NCBI RefSeq assembly: GCF_003987255.1
Contig: NZ_PIQC01000004.1
Span: forward strand, 1 to 64,000
DNA: 64,000 bases
Source: Idiomarina ramblicola
GTDB lineage: Bacteria; Pseudomonadota; Gammaproteobacteria; Enterobacterales; Alteromonadaceae
Reading direction: 5' to 3'
Shown: in pieces, positions 11,867 through 21,977 of the stretch
How the letters are laid out: each line of letters opens with the position of its first letter
Numbering within the stretch: the first letter of the stretch is position 1
Made by a program: the position numbers and the translations under genes
Notes under the pieces: model-generated
Databases searched by the model: none
Told to the model about the DNA's origin: nothing
What the model saw: the letters and a program-made list of their open reading frames with translations, nothing else

Positions 11867-12070
11867 TTAGTCTGGTTTAAACACACCAATAACCTGGTCA
11901 AACTGACGCTGGCTGCCACCGCCCTGCTCCTTGGGCTCACTGAATCGGTGCTTACATTGCACGCACTCAACTTGTTCGATATCGTTTTCGATAAAGAGCA
12001 TGAGCGTGTCCATGGCATCGCATTTGGGGCAAACGGCCCCGGCAATAAATCGCTTCTTTTCTCTAGCCAC
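11867..12070 (-). CDS. yheV: YheV-family putative zinc-ribbon protein
   Basis: A 67-residue protein with two Cys pairs, CPKC (residues 14-17) and CVQC (36-39), spaced as in a zinc ribbon. The sequence around them (MAREKKRFIAGAVCP, RFSEPK) fits the YheV/DUF2387 family, whose role is not established. It is divergent from yheS, its neighbour in E. coli too, and lies 17 bp upstream of nnrD on the same strand. A longer ORF in another frame over this stretch is a shadow. Confidence 0.88.
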   Translation of the reverse strand: MAREKKRFIAGAVCPKCDAMDTLMLFIENDIEQVECVQCKHRFSEPKEQGGGSQRQFDQVIGVFKPD

Positions 12071-12151
12071 AACAGCTCCTGTGTTAGAATTGTGAGCAGA
12101 ACACGTCTATGATACCGCAGCTGAACAGCTGTACAAAATGAAGAGTAGTTT

Positions 12152-14065
12152 ATGATCCGTGCTGAAGCTATCACCTTAATGCGTGGCGGTGATGTTTTAT
12201 TTGAAGACAGTGACTTACAAGTTTTTCCGGGCCACCGAGTGGGCTTAGTCGGACGCAATGGCTGTGGCAAGTCGTCGTTGTTCGCCTTGTTACGGGGAGA
12301 ATTAAGTGCCGACAGCGGCAATATCCACCTGCCAGCCGACTGGCGAATTGCCAGCGTGGCACAGGATACTCCGGCACTGGATCAGTCCGCTATTGACTAT
12401 GTCATGGACGGTGATACTGAATTTCGCCAACTGGAAGCGCAGCTGACAAAAGCTGAAAATGATAATAACGGTGAAGCCATCGCGCACTGTCATGACAAGC
12501 TCGCCGCCATTGGTGCCTACGACATTCAGCCCCGAACCGCCAGTTTAATGGCCGGCCTGGGTTTTACCCAAACGCAACTGCAGCAGCCAGTTAAGGCGTT
12601 TTCCGGTGGTTGGCGTATGCGTCTTAATTTGGCACAGGTACTGATTGCCCGTGCCGATTTAATGCTGCTGGATGAACCAACCAACCACCTGGATGTTGAC
12701 GCCATTTTCTGGCTGGAAAGCTGGTTAAAACAATACGACGGAACGCTGTTACTGATTTCGCATGACCGTGACTTTCTCGACTCGGTTACCACCGACATAA
12801 CCCATATTGAGCATAAGAAACTGAATAGCTACCGCGGTAACTACTCGCAGTTTGAGCGCCAGCGTGCAGAGCATATGGCTCAACAACAGAGTGAGTACGA
12901 AAAAGCACAGGTTATGCGTCAACATTTGCAAGCCTACGTTGACCGGTTTCGCTATAAAGCCAGCAAAGCCAAACAGGCACAAAGCCGCTTAAAAGCCATT
13001 GAAAAGCTGCCCAACCAGGCGCCACTTCGCGCCGAAAGCGGCATCGATTTTCACTTTCTGACGCCGGAAAAGTTACCTAATCCGCTGTTAACGCTTCGCG
13101 ACGCCCAAGCGGGCTATGGTGACACCACCATTCTTGAAAAAATTAAGCTCAACCTGGTACCCGGTACCCGGTTAGGGTTACTTGGCCGCAACGGGGCCGG
13201 TAAATCAACACTGATTAAACTACTGGCTGGCGAGCTCGAACCTATGGCCGGTGATAGACTGGTTAACCCTGGCCTCAGCATTGGCTATTTTGCACAGCAT
13301 CAGCTGGAAACGCTGGACTTGGCAGCGTCGGCGCTGTTGCATTTACAACGCATTGATAAACAAGCCAGTGAGCAGAAGCTGCGTGACTTTTTAGGTAACT
13401 TTGGTTTTTCCGGTGACCAGGCAACCCGCTCAGTTGAGCCCATGTCCGGTGGTGAAAAAGCGCGTTTAGCCCTGGCGCTGATTATTTATCAACGGCCAAA
13501 TTTATTGCTGCTGGATGAGCCGACCAACCATTTAGACTTAGGCTTACGTGACGCTCTGGTTGCGGCTTTGCAGGAATACGAGGGCGCACTGATTGTGGTC
13601 TCGCACGACAGACACTTGCTGCGCACTACGGTGGATGAATTCTGCCTGGTTGCCGACGGCAAAGCAGAAACGTTCGACGGCGATTTAGAAGCTTATCATG
13701 ACTGGCTGCAGCAACAGGCGGCTAATGACAAACGCAGCGAGCAACCAGTCACACGGCAACGGGACGACCGCAAGCAACAAAAACGCAAAGAAGCCGAAGC
13801 TCGGCAGAAAACCAAACCCTTGCGCCAGCAAATAGAAAAAGCTGAAAAGAGCATTCACACGCTGGAGCAGAAGTTAGCCGATATTCACGAACAACTGAGT
13901 GACAGCAATCTTTATGACGAGGCCAACAAAGCCAGGTTGCAGACGTTGTTAGATGAACAGGCGCAGGCACAAAAAGATTTGCAGCATCACGAAAGCCTCT
14001 GGATGACGGCAGAAGAAGAACTGGCAGAATTAACCGAAGAACTGCAGCAAGCGGAGGATAAATGA
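12152..14065 (+). CDS. yheS: ABC-F family ATPase YheS
   Basis: A duplicated ABC ATPase with no membrane domain, of the ABC-F class that acts on the ribosome. The first cassette has Walker A GRNGCGKSS (34-42) and signature FSGGW; the second has GRNGAGKST near 346 and MSGGEKARLALA near 433. Both are followed by LLLDEPTNHLD Walker B motifs. A long charged linker joins the cassettes, and a Lys/Glu/Gln-rich coiled tail covers about residues 520-637. The 637-residue length equals E. coli YheS. It is divergent from yheV and overlaps yheU by ATGA. Confidence 0.95.
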   Translation: MIRAEAITLMRGGDVLFEDSDLQVFPGHRVGLVGRNGCGKSSLFALLRGELSADSGNIHLPADWRIASVAQDTPALDQSAIDYVMDGDTEFRQLEAQLTKAENDNNGEAIAHCHDKLAAIGAYDIQPRTASLMAGLGFTQTQLQQPVKAFSGGWRMRLNLAQVLIARADLMLLDEPTNHLDVDAIFWLESWLKQYDGTLLLISHDRDFLDSVTTDITHIEHKKLNSYRGNYSQFERQRAEHMAQQQSEYEKAQVMRQHLQAYVDRFRYKASKAKQAQSRLKAIEKLPNQAPLRAESGIDFHFLTPEKLPNPLLTLRDAQAGYGDTTILEKIKLNLVPGTRLGLLGRNGAGKSTLIKLLAGELEPMAGDRLVNPGLSIGYFAQHQLETLDLAASALLHLQRIDKQASEQKLRDFLGNFGFSGDQATRSVEPMSGGEKARLALALIIYQRPNLLLLDEPTNHLDLGLRDALVAALQEYEGALIVVSHDRHLLRTTVDEFCLVADGKAETFDGDLEAYHDWLQQQAANDKRSEQPVTRQRDDRKQQKRKEAEARQKTKPLRQQIEKAEKSIHTLEQKLADIHEQLSDSNLYDEANKARLQTLLDEQAQAQKDLQHHESLWMTAEEELAELTEELQQAEDK

Positions 14066-14298
14066 TTATTCCCTGGCAGGAAATTGATCAGGAAACACTG
14101 AACAACTTAATGGAATCCATTGTGCTGCGCGAAGGCACTGACTACGGCAGTCAGGAACTCAGCTTTGCAACAAAAGTGGACCAGTTAAAGCAACGCCTGA
14201 AGTCCGGCGAAGCTGTAATTGTTTACTCTGAATTACACGAGAGTGTCGATGTAGTAGACAAAGACAGCGTTACCGGAAACGAGCCTGACGGGCAATAA
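14062..14298 (+). CDS. yheU: YheU family protein (UPF0270)
   Basis: A 78-residue protein starting MIIPWQEIDQETLNNLMES, followed by IVLREGTDYG, a clear match to the UPF0270 family, whose function is unknown. The start overlaps the yheS stop as ATGA, so the two are coupled as in E. coli. The 3' end overlaps convergent cysQ by 29 bases, and the extra tail (DKDSVTGNEPDGQ) is the overlapping part. Confidence 0.9.
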   Translation: MIIPWQEIDQETLNNLMESIVLREGTDYGSQELSFATKVDQLKQRLKSGEAVIVYSELHESVDVVDKDSVTGNEPDGQ

Positions 14299-15082
14299 AT
14301 ATTTCTTCCCAGGGAACGTTTTGATCACCCAAGATTAAAAAGTTGGGGTTCAGCAAACTGACCGTGCGGTTGTAGGTAATGGGTTCAAAGTTCTCATTGA
14401 CGATACGCCCACCCGCTTCACCCACAATCACTTGTGAAGCGGCCGTATCCCATTCGCCCGTTGGCCCAAGTCTTAAGAAGCAGTCAGCCTTCCCTTCAGC
14501 AATTAAACAGGCTTTTAGAGAGCAACTCCCGGTTGGAAAAGGCTGGACATCACGCTCGGTTTGCAACCGTTTAAGCACCGGTTCTCTGGCCTGTCGACGG
14601 CTAATGGCAATAACGATAGGATCCGCTTGTGGATCAGCGAATTTGCGCACATTAATGGGCCGGCATTCCAGCGCATCTTGTTTAAAAGCACCTGCGCCTT
14701 TTTCTGCATAATAGAGCGCTTCACCTACTGGCCAGAAGATAACGCCAATAACCGGTTCGTTCTTTTCTACATACGCTATGTTGACCGCAAAATCGCCAGA
14801 GCGAGCAATGAATTCCTGAGTACCATCGATGGGATCAATAATGAAATAAGCTCCCCACTGGCGACGCTCATTATAGTCCTGATGTTCGCTTTCCTCCGAA
14901 ATAACGGGAATGCCCGGAAACGCCTGCTTAAGTCGGTCTTCAATAAGTTCGCTGGCAATAATATCGGCGGTTGTGACTGGCGAGTCATCGGTTTTTTCTG
15001 CGGTACTGTAGTCACGTCGTTCGTACATCGACAGAATCACTCCGCCGGCTTCTATTGCTATTTCTTTGAGTCGTTCCAGCAT
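14270..15082 (-). CDS. cysQ: 3'(2'),5'-bisphosphate nucleotidase CysQ
   Basis: Hydrolyses PAP, the by-product of sulfate assimilation, to AMP. It is a Mg2+-dependent inositol-monophosphatase-fold enzyme with EESEH, the metal site DPIDGTQEF and the later WDTAASQVIV motif. The ATG at 15082 (MLERLKEIAIEAGG) aligns with the family start and has AGGA upstream. A GTG at 15094, overlapping the nudE stop and preceded by GAGAGG, is a possible longer start. Probably co-transcribed with nudE, its neighbour in E. coli as well. Confidence 0.95.
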   Translation of the reverse strand: MLERLKEIAIEAGGVILSMYERRDYSTAEKTDDSPVTTADIIASELIEDRLKQAFPGIPVISEESEHQDYNERRQWGAYFIIDPIDGTQEFIARSGDFAVNIAYVEKNEPVIGVIFWPVGEALYYAEKGAGAFKQDALECRPINVRKFADPQADPIVIAISRRQAREPVLKRLQTERDVQPFPTGSCSLKACLIAEGKADCFLRLGPTGEWDTAASQVIVGEAGGRIVNENFEPITYNRTVSLLNPNFLILGDQNVPWEEIFIARQARFR

Positions 15083-15093
15083 GGTTCCTGCCA

Positions 15094-15651
15094 CTAGCGC
15101 CTCTCGCCCTGATTACGTAAAAGCATTAACAGCGCAGCAACGCTGCGGGCTTCAGAAAAGTCAGGCTGAGCCAGTAGGTTATTCATGTCGTCCAGCCGCC
15201 AGGTCACTTTTTCCAGCGGCTCAGGCTCATCGCCCGGCAAGCTCTCAGGATACAAATCGCGAGCAACAAACACACTCATTTTGGCTGAAAAGAACTGAGG
15301 CGCTAAACTTAATTCCATTAAAAATTCAAGTTGATGGCTACCGTAACCGACTTCTTCTTTCAGCTCACGTTGAGCCGCTTCTTCTGGCGTTTCGCCTGCA
15401 TCGATAAGCCCTTTCGGGAAGCCTAACTGGTAGTCGTGCACACCTGCCGCGTATTCTCGAATCAGCAACAAGGTCTCGTCATCCAGGCAAGGGACAATCA
15501 TCACCGCGCCGCGGCCACTGCCTTTCATGCGCTCAAACTGACGCTGCTCACCATTGCTGAACTTAAGATCGACCGCTTCTACGCGCATCAGGCGGCTTTG
15601 CGCAACAACGCGGCGGGATAAAATTTGCGGGACTTGTTTTTCTTTACTCAT
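15094..15651 (-). CDS. nudE: ADP compounds hydrolase NudE (Nudix)
   Basis: A Nudix hydrolase for ADP-ribose, NADH and related dinucleotides. The Nudix box begins [14 protein letters not shown] and continues RELKEEVGY, giving the expected GX5EX7REUXEEXGU pattern. The flanking text ([27 protein letters not shown]) is typical of NudE rather than other Nudix types. MSKEKQ at 15651 fits the family start; an ATG at 15669 with GAGAG upstream would add six residues. The gene is divergent from sthA. Confidence 0.94.
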   Translation of the reverse strand: MSKEKQVPQILSRRVVAQSRLMRVEAVDLKFSNGEQRQFERMKGSGRGAVMIVPCLDDETLLLIREYAAGVHDYQLGFPKGLIDAGETPEEAAQRELKEEVGYGSHQLEFLMELSLAPQFFSAKMSVFVARDLYPESLPGDEPEPLEKVTWRLDDMNNLLAQPDFSEARSVAALLMLLRNQGERR

Positions 15652-15779
15652 ACGACAGATCCAAGTCATTGTCTCTCTTTACTATAACGACTCTGCGCAC
15701 AGAAAACAGTGTCAATTTACGCTTTTCTTATAGAGTGCTACTATCTAAAGCCCGTCCACCCGGTAGTGAAGCGAGTAAT

Positions 15780-17198
15780 ATGACTGCAATAAAGCCTGAA
15801 ACCGAAACTGAATACGATGTGGTTGTCATCGGTACTGGCCCCGGCGGCGAAGGTGCCGCCATGCAACTGGCCAAAAGCGGCTACAACGTTGCCATAGTAG
15901 AAAAGCACAAAGCCCTTGGCGGCGGCTGTACTCACTGGGGAACCATTCCTTCAAAAGCCTTGCGCCACTCGGTCAGTCGCTTAATTGAATACAACAATAA
16001 CCCCTTATTCTCAGGCCCGGGCTGGCAGAGCGGTATGACCTTCAGCCACATATTGCACTACGCCGAGTCGGTTATCCGTAAACAGGTCAAGCTACGCAGT
16101 TCATTTTACGACCGCAATGATGTCACCGTTGTACACGGCACCGCCTCATTTTTAGATAAGAACCGCATTCGAGTGACCAAACTCGACGGCTCTGTCGATG
16201 ACTTAATAACGAAACACGTGGTGATAGCCACCGGCTCACGCCCCTACAACCCAGAAGATGTCGACTTCTCGCACCCTAGAATTTACGACTCGGACAAAGT
16301 GCTTTCTTTGTCTCACGAACCTAAAACCATTCTGATTTATGGTGCCGGTGTGGTTGGCAGTGAATACGCCAGTATTTTCCGAGGTATGGGCGTCAAGGTC
16401 GACTTGGTTAATCAACGTGAACGCTTATTGTCTTTCCTGGATGCCGAGATTTCTGATGCGTTAAGTTACCACTTACGTAACAGCGGTGTGGTGATTCGTC
16501 ACAACGAAGAATACGACACCATTACCGGTTATGAAGACAAAGTGGTTCTAAAAACCAAGTCCGGTAAGACCATGGCCGCTGACTGCTTACTCTTCGCTAA
16601 TGGCCGATCCGGTAACATTGAAGAACTTAACTGTCAGGAAGTGGGGCTCGAGCCTAACTACCGCGGACAACTGGAAGTAGATGACAACTACCAGACCGCC
16701 GTGGAAAACATTTACGCGGTAGGCGATATCATCGGCTACCCCAGCTTAGCCAGTGCGGCTTATGATCAAGGCCGCATTTGCGCGTCGGCAATTATTAACG
16801 GCAACTGCGACAAAGCGCTGGTCAGCGACATTCCTACCGGTATTTATACCATTCCGGAAATTAGCTCGGTCGGTAAAACCGAAGAGGAGCTGACTGAAAT
16901 GAAAGTGCCTTATGAGGTCGGCCGCGCGCAGTTTAAGCACCTTGCGCGGGCGCAAATTTCCGGTGCGGATGTCGGCTGCCTGAAGTTATTGTTCCACCGC
17001 GAAACCCGCGAACTTCTGGGCCTTCATTGCTTTGGCGAACGAGCTTCAGAAATTATCCACATTGGTCAGGCCATTATGGAGCAAAAAAACGGTGGTAACA
17101 CCATCGACTACTTCGTCAACACCACCTTTAACTACCCGACCATGGCCGAAGCTTATCGTGTTGCTGCACTAAACGGCATTAACCGCTTGCTGCAATAA
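15780..17198 (+). CDS. sthA: Soluble pyridine nucleotide transhydrogenase
   Basis: A flavoprotein that interconverts NADPH + NAD+ and NADP+ + NADH in the cytosol. It has the FAD-binding [10 protein letters not shown] near residue 17 and the NAD(P) motif [13 protein letters not shown] mid-protein. The former disulfide site reads [15 protein letters not shown], lacking one of the two cysteines of lipoamide dehydrogenases, as is usual for SthA. The start MTAIKPE at 15780 gives 472 residues; an upstream in-frame ATG (15669) would add a non-conserved tail. It is convergent with envZ, 9 bp apart. Confidence 0.96.
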   Translation: MTAIKPETETEYDVVVIGTGPGGEGAAMQLAKSGYNVAIVEKHKALGGGCTHWGTIPSKALRHSVSRLIEYNNNPLFSGPGWQSGMTFSHILHYAESVIRKQVKLRSSFYDRNDVTVVHGTASFLDKNRIRVTKLDGSVDDLITKHVVIATGSRPYNPEDVDFSHPRIYDSDKVLSLSHEPKTILIYGAGVVGSEYASIFRGMGVKVDLVNQRERLLSFLDAEISDALSYHLRNSGVVIRHNEEYDTITGYEDKVVLKTKSGKTMAADCLLFANGRSGNIEELNCQEVGLEPNYRGQLEVDDNYQTAVENIYAVGDIIGYPSLASAAYDQGRICASAIINGNCDKALVSDIPTGIYTIPEISSVGKTEEELTEMKVPYEVGRAQFKHLARAQISGADVGCLKLLFHRETRELLGLHCFGERASEIIHIGQAIMEQKNGGNTIDYFVNTTFNYPTMAEAYRVAALNGINRLLQ

Positions 17199-17207
17199 GT
17201 CTGCGGG

Positions 17208-18518
17208 TTACTGCCGTTGCTGATACAGCGGCAGTTCAATCCTGACACACAAACCGCCTTCAGGGCGGTTTTGCAGTTTTATATCACCATCGTGACGATC
17301 AACAATGCGCTTAATAATCGCTAAGCCGAGCCCTGAACCAACACCACCACGCGCTTTATCGCCCTGCGTGAAGGGTTCAAATAACTTGTCTTGTTGCTCT
17401 TCAGGAATACCCGGGCCATCGTCGGTTACCCGGAACCAAACGCGTTTTTGCTTTTTATCATGACCGGAGCTCACCACAACGCGATGCTTGCCGTAACGCT
17501 CAGCGTTTTCCAGCAAATTGATGATCACGCGTTTCATCGACAGCGGTCGAAGCCAGACTAACGGCAGTCTCCCTAATTCGAGTTCAAATTGCTTAGTCCA
17601 GTTGTCCGGCACATTAGCCACGGTTTGCTCTATTAATTCATTCAACGATTCTTTGCTGCTGCATTCTTGCTGGTCAAGACGAACGTAATCAATAAACTGG
17701 TCGATGATATCGTTCATATCATCGATATCTTCAATAATGCCCTGCGCCAGAGAGTCATCTTCCTGTGGCATCATTTCAGCAGCCAGCCGAATTCGAGTCA
17801 GCGGCGTTCTCAAATCATGCGAAACGCCAGCCATTAGCAGGTTACGGTCATTTTCGAGCTCGCGGATACCGCGCGACATTTGGTTAAACGCCCGGGTTAC
17901 CGCCATGATCTCACTGGCCCCTTTTTCAGGCAGTTGTTCAGGAAACTCGCCCCGGCCAACTCTGCGAGCCGATTCTTCCAGTGCTTTTAACGGTCGGTTC
18001 AGCCAGTTAGCAAACAGCATCCCGCCAAACACACTCAAAAGACCAATAAGCACAAGGTACATCACTAGTGGCGAAAACTGCCCTTGCTGCATACTTTCCA
18101 GTGGTACTCGTATCCAGAAATCCGGCGCTCGGGGGGGCTTTACCCACAAGTAAAATTTTTGCCCCTGAGCAACCCGAACGTGTGATTCGCCACCCAGCAT
18201 GTCGCTCATATCGTCTGACAAATAACCATAATAGGTCGAATTGCCCAAGCCTTGCTGCTCAGCTTCAGCATCATTAAACACGTCAATGCCAGTGGCTTCC
18301 GTATAATAAGACATTAACTCCCGCTCTGTTTCTGCTGAGTGCTGGCGGGGAATGAACATGGTACGGATATGTTTAGCTACCAGTTCATTAATTTGTTCTA
18401 TGGAGGGTCTGACAACATAATTGCTCACCATCACGTAAGAGACGAGCTGGTTAATAAGCAACACTAAGGCCAGCAGCGCAACCGTGCGGGCAAACGCTGA
18501 CTTGGGGAAAAGTTTCAT
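17208..18518 (-). CDS. envZ: Osmosensor histidine kinase EnvZ
   Basis: Inner-membrane kinase and phosphatase of the EnvZ-OmpR system, which controls outer-membrane porins. It has membrane segments at about 13-33 and 150-170 flanking a periplasmic loop, a HAMP linker, the phospho-acceptor His234 ([12 protein letters not shown]), an N box ([10 protein letters not shown]), G1 DDGPGIP and G2 GSGLGLAI. The 436 residues include a somewhat larger sensor part than in E. coli. The start overlaps the ompR stop by one base (TGATG). Confidence 0.95.
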   Translation of the reverse strand: MKLFPKSAFARTVALLALVLLINQLVSYVMVSNYVVRPSIEQINELVAKHIRTMFIPRQHSAETERELMSYYTEATGIDVFNDAEAEQQGLGNSTYYGYLSDDMSDMLGGESHVRVAQGQKFYLWVKPPRAPDFWIRVPLESMQQGQFSPLVMYLVLIGLLSVFGGMLFANWLNRPLKALEESARRVGRGEFPEQLPEKGASEIMAVTRAFNQMSRGIRELENDRNLLMAGVSHDLRTPLTRIRLAAEMMPQEDDSLAQGIIEDIDDMNDIIDQFIDYVRLDQQECSSKESLNELIEQTVANVPDNWTKQFELELGRLPLVWLRPLSMKRVIINLLENAERYGKHRVVVSSGHDKKQKRVWFRVTDDGPGIPEEQQDKLFEPFTQGDKARGGVGSGLGLAIIKRIVDRHDGDIKLQNRPEGGLCVRIELPLYQQRQ

Positions 18519-19243
18519 CAGGACTTCAGTTGACCATCCGGCACAAACACGTAGCCTAAGCCCCAGACCGTTTGTATATAACGAGGTTTGGTCGGGTCGA
18601 CTTCCAACATGCGGCGTAAGCGCGATACCTGAACATCAATAGAGCGTTCCAGCGCACTGTAGTCACGGCCTCGGGCCAGATGCATTAATTTGTCGCGGGA
18701 AAGCGGCTGACGGGCATTACTGACCAGGGCTTTTAGTACCGCGAACTCACCACTGGTCAGCGGCATTGGTGTATCACCCTGGAACATCTCGCGGGTTCCC
18801 AAGTTCAACCGGAACTCACCAAACGTCACTTCCTGGTCTTCCTGCGACGGCGCACCAGGCGCTTCGGTGCCACGGCGGCGCAGCACAGCTCTGACTCGAG
18901 CCAGCAGCTCACGAGGGTTAAAAGGTTTTGCCAGGTAATCGTCGGCGCCTAGCTCGAGACCAATAATGCGATCAACTTCGTCACCCTTTGCTGTCAGCAT
19001 GATAACCGGCAGGTTGTTTCCCTGACTGCGTAAACGTTTACAAATAGACAAGCCATCTTCACCCGGCAACATCAGGTCTAATACCAATAAATTAAAATTT
19101 TCCCGGGTCAGTAAACGGTCCATTTGCTCCGAGTCTTGTGCAACTCGTACCTGAAAGTTCTGCTCAGTAAGGTAACGTTCCAGCAAACTTCGAAGTCTTG
19201 CGTCGTCGTCCACTACCAAAATTTTTAATGTTTCCTGCATCAT
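18518..19243 (-). CDS. ompR: Response regulator OmpR
   Basis: A two-domain regulator. The receiver (about 7-120) has the acidic pocket VDDD, phospho-acceptor Asp56 ([12 protein letters not shown]) and conserved Lys in AKPFNPRE. The winged-helix OmpR/PhoB DNA-binding domain follows, with [26 protein letters not shown] sequence and a terminal [16 protein letters not shown]. It is transcribed ahead of envZ. In enterobacteria greB-tex lies divergently beside it; here about 14.7 kb of other genes intervene. Confidence 0.96.
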   Translation of the reverse strand: MMQETLKILVVDDDARLRSLLERYLTEQNFQVRVAQDSEQMDRLLTRENFNLLVLDLMLPGEDGLSICKRLRSQGNNLPVIMLTAKGDEVDRIIGLELGADDYLAKPFNPRELLARVRAVLRRRGTEAPGAPSQEDQEVTFGEFRLNLGTREMFQGDTPMPLTSGEFAVLKALVSNARQPLSRDKLMHLARGRDYSALERSIDVQVSRLRRMLEVDPTKPRYIQTVWGLGYVFVPDGQLKS

Positions 19244-19309
19244 CAGTTTTGTTTTCCAAGCTGCTATGCCTTAATTACAAAGATACACCGCTTAAGCGCG
19301 TTATAGAAG

Positions 19310-21877
19310 CTAGCTTCTGTTAGCAAATGTTTCTGATTTCAACCAAAAACTGACGGGCTCAGGCCGGGCAAAATAGTATCCCTGGAACCGAAAACACCCC
19401 ATTTGCTGAAGCTTCCGTAAATGTTCTTCGGTTTCCACTCCCTCAGCAATAATGTCTAAGTCCAGGCTTTTGCCTAGCGCAATAACGGTACGCACAATGG
19501 CTTCATCGCTATTATTGGTGTGTAAATCGCGAATAAAAGACTGGTCTATCTTCAGCGAATTTAGGGGCAAGCGTTTGAGGTAACCTAACGACGCGTACCC
19601 CGTACCAAAATCGTCTAACGCAAAAGTGATACCCAAGGTTTTAAGCCGCTCCATGTTAGCCGCCGTACGCTCAATATCATCGATTAACATACTTTCTGTG
19701 ACTTCTAACTCAATCAATTTACCGGATAGGCCTGTTGCCCGTAGACGTTCTTCAATATCTTCGACAAAACCCGGACTTTTAAACTGACTGGCACTGACAT
19801 TGATTGCCACTCGCGCGCTACAATCGGGAGCTGAACGCTGCAGTTCCGCAATGGCAACCAGTACCTGATCAAGTACCAGTCTATGCAGATCAGGCATTAA
19901 CCCCTGACTTTCTGCTAGTGGAATAAACTCCGCCGGAGAAACCCAACCAAGCTCATCATCGCGCCAGCGTAGCAAAGCTTCAAAACCTAAACAGCTTAAA
20001 GTCGAATCAGTTGACAACTGCTGGTACTGCGGCTGTAAGTAGACTTCCAGAGACTCCGCTTTTATCACCTTTCGTAAAGCTGCAAGCAGTTGTTGTCGGT
20101 AATTAAATTCTCGCTGTATTCCGGTGTTAAAAAACTGCAGCTTCGATGCGTTGTCTTCTTTTGCCTGCGATAATGCCAGGTCAGCAGCTTGCATTAAATC
20201 GCCCGTACTTTGCGCATCGGAAAACAAGGTGATCCCCATACTCACTGACACTGACTCCACGCTGACTCCCAGCTGATAGGGCTCCCCGAGACATTCTAAA
20301 AGCACTTGCAAACGGTGACGCAGATTATTGTCGTCCCGTAAATTGTGGGCCTTTTCACTTTTCAGTAACACCATAAACTCATCCGAACCTAAACGTCCGG
20401 CGTTATCGGCCTGACGTAGTTCAGACTCTAGCCTTTGACCAAATAAGATCAGCAGTTCATCCCCGGTATCATGGCTAAAGCTGTCGTTAATTTTCTTAAA
20501 ATGATCAATGTCCAACAGAACCAATACGCCATCCTCCCCACCTCTCTGGTAGCGAGCAAACTCCTCATTCAGGCGCTCCAGCATAAAGCGTCGATTGGCC
20601 AAACCCGTTAAGGGATCAAAGTAAGCCAGAGACTGAATTTCTTCTCTCATGCTCTGATACTCTGAGATATCAGAAGAAATACCACACAAACCGGTCACTT
20701 GATTTTGTGCGTCAAATAAGGGGACCTTTACCGACCAGTATTGGTGCAGCTCTTTCTCTCCGGGCAGGTTATTCACTTCTCCCTGAGCTAGCCTTTGTCC
20801 ACTTTCCAGTACTTTACTGTCATAACTCTTAAGCTGATCGGCCGTGGTCTTATCAAACAGGTCATAATCTGTTTTACCAATAACGTCCTTAAGCTCCAGC
20901 TTAAACAGCTTTAAAACCTGCCAGTTCGCATACTGATATTTAAGGTCTTTATCCTTGATGTAAATGTAGGCTTCGACGCTATCTAAAATGGTATTTAAGC
21001 GGTACTTGCTTTGAGCCAGGGCTTTTGTTTTCTCTTTCACCTTACGCCGCAGCAACTGATTAAAGCCAATAAAGGCCAGCGCCAGCAACGTCAGTGCGGC
21101 TATTATCCACCAGACATAAACAGGAATCTTTATATCATTTGTCAGTGAAGTCCAGCGCTCTATAATTTGGTAATAAACCGAATTGTCACCCGCCTTCAGG
21201 CGTTTCAGCTCTTTGTCTATAGCCGCCAAAAACTCTGGGCTCGAGCCCGGGGACATAGCGAAAAAGAGTTTGCTGGGCATGAACATAATGGGCGTCATTT
21301 CAACATTGCGATCAGCCACCTGTTGATTACCAAAAAACTGGTTGGTTGCTACTGCGTTGGCCTTACCCGTCAACACCGAATCAAAGCCTTCACTGAAACT
21401 CTGCACAGGATATAGTTCGCTTTTTAACTCAAAACTATCAATGAGTTGCTGTAGATACTCTTCCTGCACGGATCCCTGCAAGACCGCAACCCGCTTGCCG
21501 TTTAAATCTAGTAAGTTGGTGATTTTTTCTTCTTTAGACACGTAGAGCTGAGACCAACTGAGTAGAGCCGCTTCTTCATGAAAATTTGCCCACTCAGCTC
21601 GCTTATCAGTCTTGGCTACATCAGGCAGAATATCAATACTGCCCTCACGCAAAAACCTCAGGCACTGCTCCCAATCACACTCAACCGGCAGCAGTTGCCA
21701 ATTGTTGCGCTCGGCAATCACCGTTAATAGTTCACCATGAATACCGCTTAACTCTCCGTATTCATCGAACATGATTTTTGGCGGATTATGGTACACACCC
21801 ACTTTGAGTGCTTTATCCTGCGCCATTAAAGGCATCGCCGCTAATAACAGAAAAGCAGTAACAAGAAGGTTTCGCAA
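19310..21877 (-). CDS. Periplasmic-sensor SBP-PAS-GGDEF-EAL protein (probable c-di-GMP phosphodiesterase)
   Basis: An 855-residue membrane signalling protein. In order: signal peptide (1-19), a periplasmic solute-binding type 3 domain (about 22-245) resembling amino-acid receptors, a membrane helix (about 253-275), PAS (about 290-405), GGDEF (about 415-575) and EAL (about 595-850). The GGDEF site reads RLGSDEF, a Gly-to-Ser change that probably weakens or abolishes cyclase activity. The EAL domain keeps FEALLRW, NVSASQF, ELEVTES, DDFGTG, the Lys of LKIDQSF and IIAEGVETEE, so it should degrade c-di-GMP. The ligand is unknown. Confidence 0.9.
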   Translation of the reverse strand: MRNLLVTAFLLLAAMPLMAQDKALKVGVYHNPPKIMFDEYGELSGIHGELLTVIAERNNWQLLPVECDWEQCLRFLREGSIDILPDVAKTDKRAEWANFHEEAALLSWSQLYVSKEEKITNLLDLNGKRVAVLQGSVQEEYLQQLIDSFELKSELYPVQSFSEGFDSVLTGKANAVATNQFFGNQQVADRNVEMTPIMFMPSKLFFAMSPGSSPEFLAAIDKELKRLKAGDNSVYYQIIERWTSLTNDIKIPVYVWWIIAALTLLALAFIGFNQLLRRKVKEKTKALAQSKYRLNTILDSVEAYIYIKDKDLKYQYANWQVLKLFKLELKDVIGKTDYDLFDKTTADQLKSYDSKVLESGQRLAQGEVNNLPGEKELHQYWSVKVPLFDAQNQVTGLCGISSDISEYQSMREEIQSLAYFDPLTGLANRRFMLERLNEEFARYQRGGEDGVLVLLDIDHFKKINDSFSHDTGDELLILFGQRLESELRQADNAGRLGSDEFMVLLKSEKAHNLRDDNNLRHRLQVLLECLGEPYQLGVSVESVSVSMGITLFSDAQSTGDLMQAADLALSQAKEDNASKLQFFNTGIQREFNYRQQLLAALRKVIKAESLEVYLQPQYQQLSTDSTLSCLGFEALLRWRDDELGWVSPAEFIPLAESQGLMPDLHRLVLDQVLVAIAELQRSAPDCSARVAINVSASQFKSPGFVEDIEERLRATGLSGKLIELEVTESMLIDDIERTAANMERLKTLGITFALDDFGTGYASLGYLKRLPLNSLKIDQSFIRDLHTNNSDEAIVRTVIALGKSLDLDIIAEGVETEEHLRKLQQMGCFRFQGYYFARPEPVSFWLKSETFANRS

Positions 21878-21913
21878 AAAGGTACCTTAAGTTAATAAGT
21901 TGTATAAGCCTAG

Positions 21914-21925
21914 AATAGGCCTATT
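21914..21925. repeat. 12-bp perfect palindrome upstream of the sensor GGDEF/EAL gene
   Basis: AATAGGCCTATT is its own reverse complement. It lies 37 bp upstream of the start at 21877 and could be an operator or a chance palindrome. Confidence 0.25.
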
Positions 21926-21977
21926 TCCACTTCGAGAAAAGCCCTGTTACTGCTGCGGACATTTAGTTATCAATAAC

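Noticed and set aside
11818..12321. A 167-codon ORF overlapping yheV and the start of yheS
   Set aside because: It is out of frame with the conserved Cys-pair protein yheV and covers the yheS start. Its Pro/Arg/Ser-rich composition is that of a shadow.
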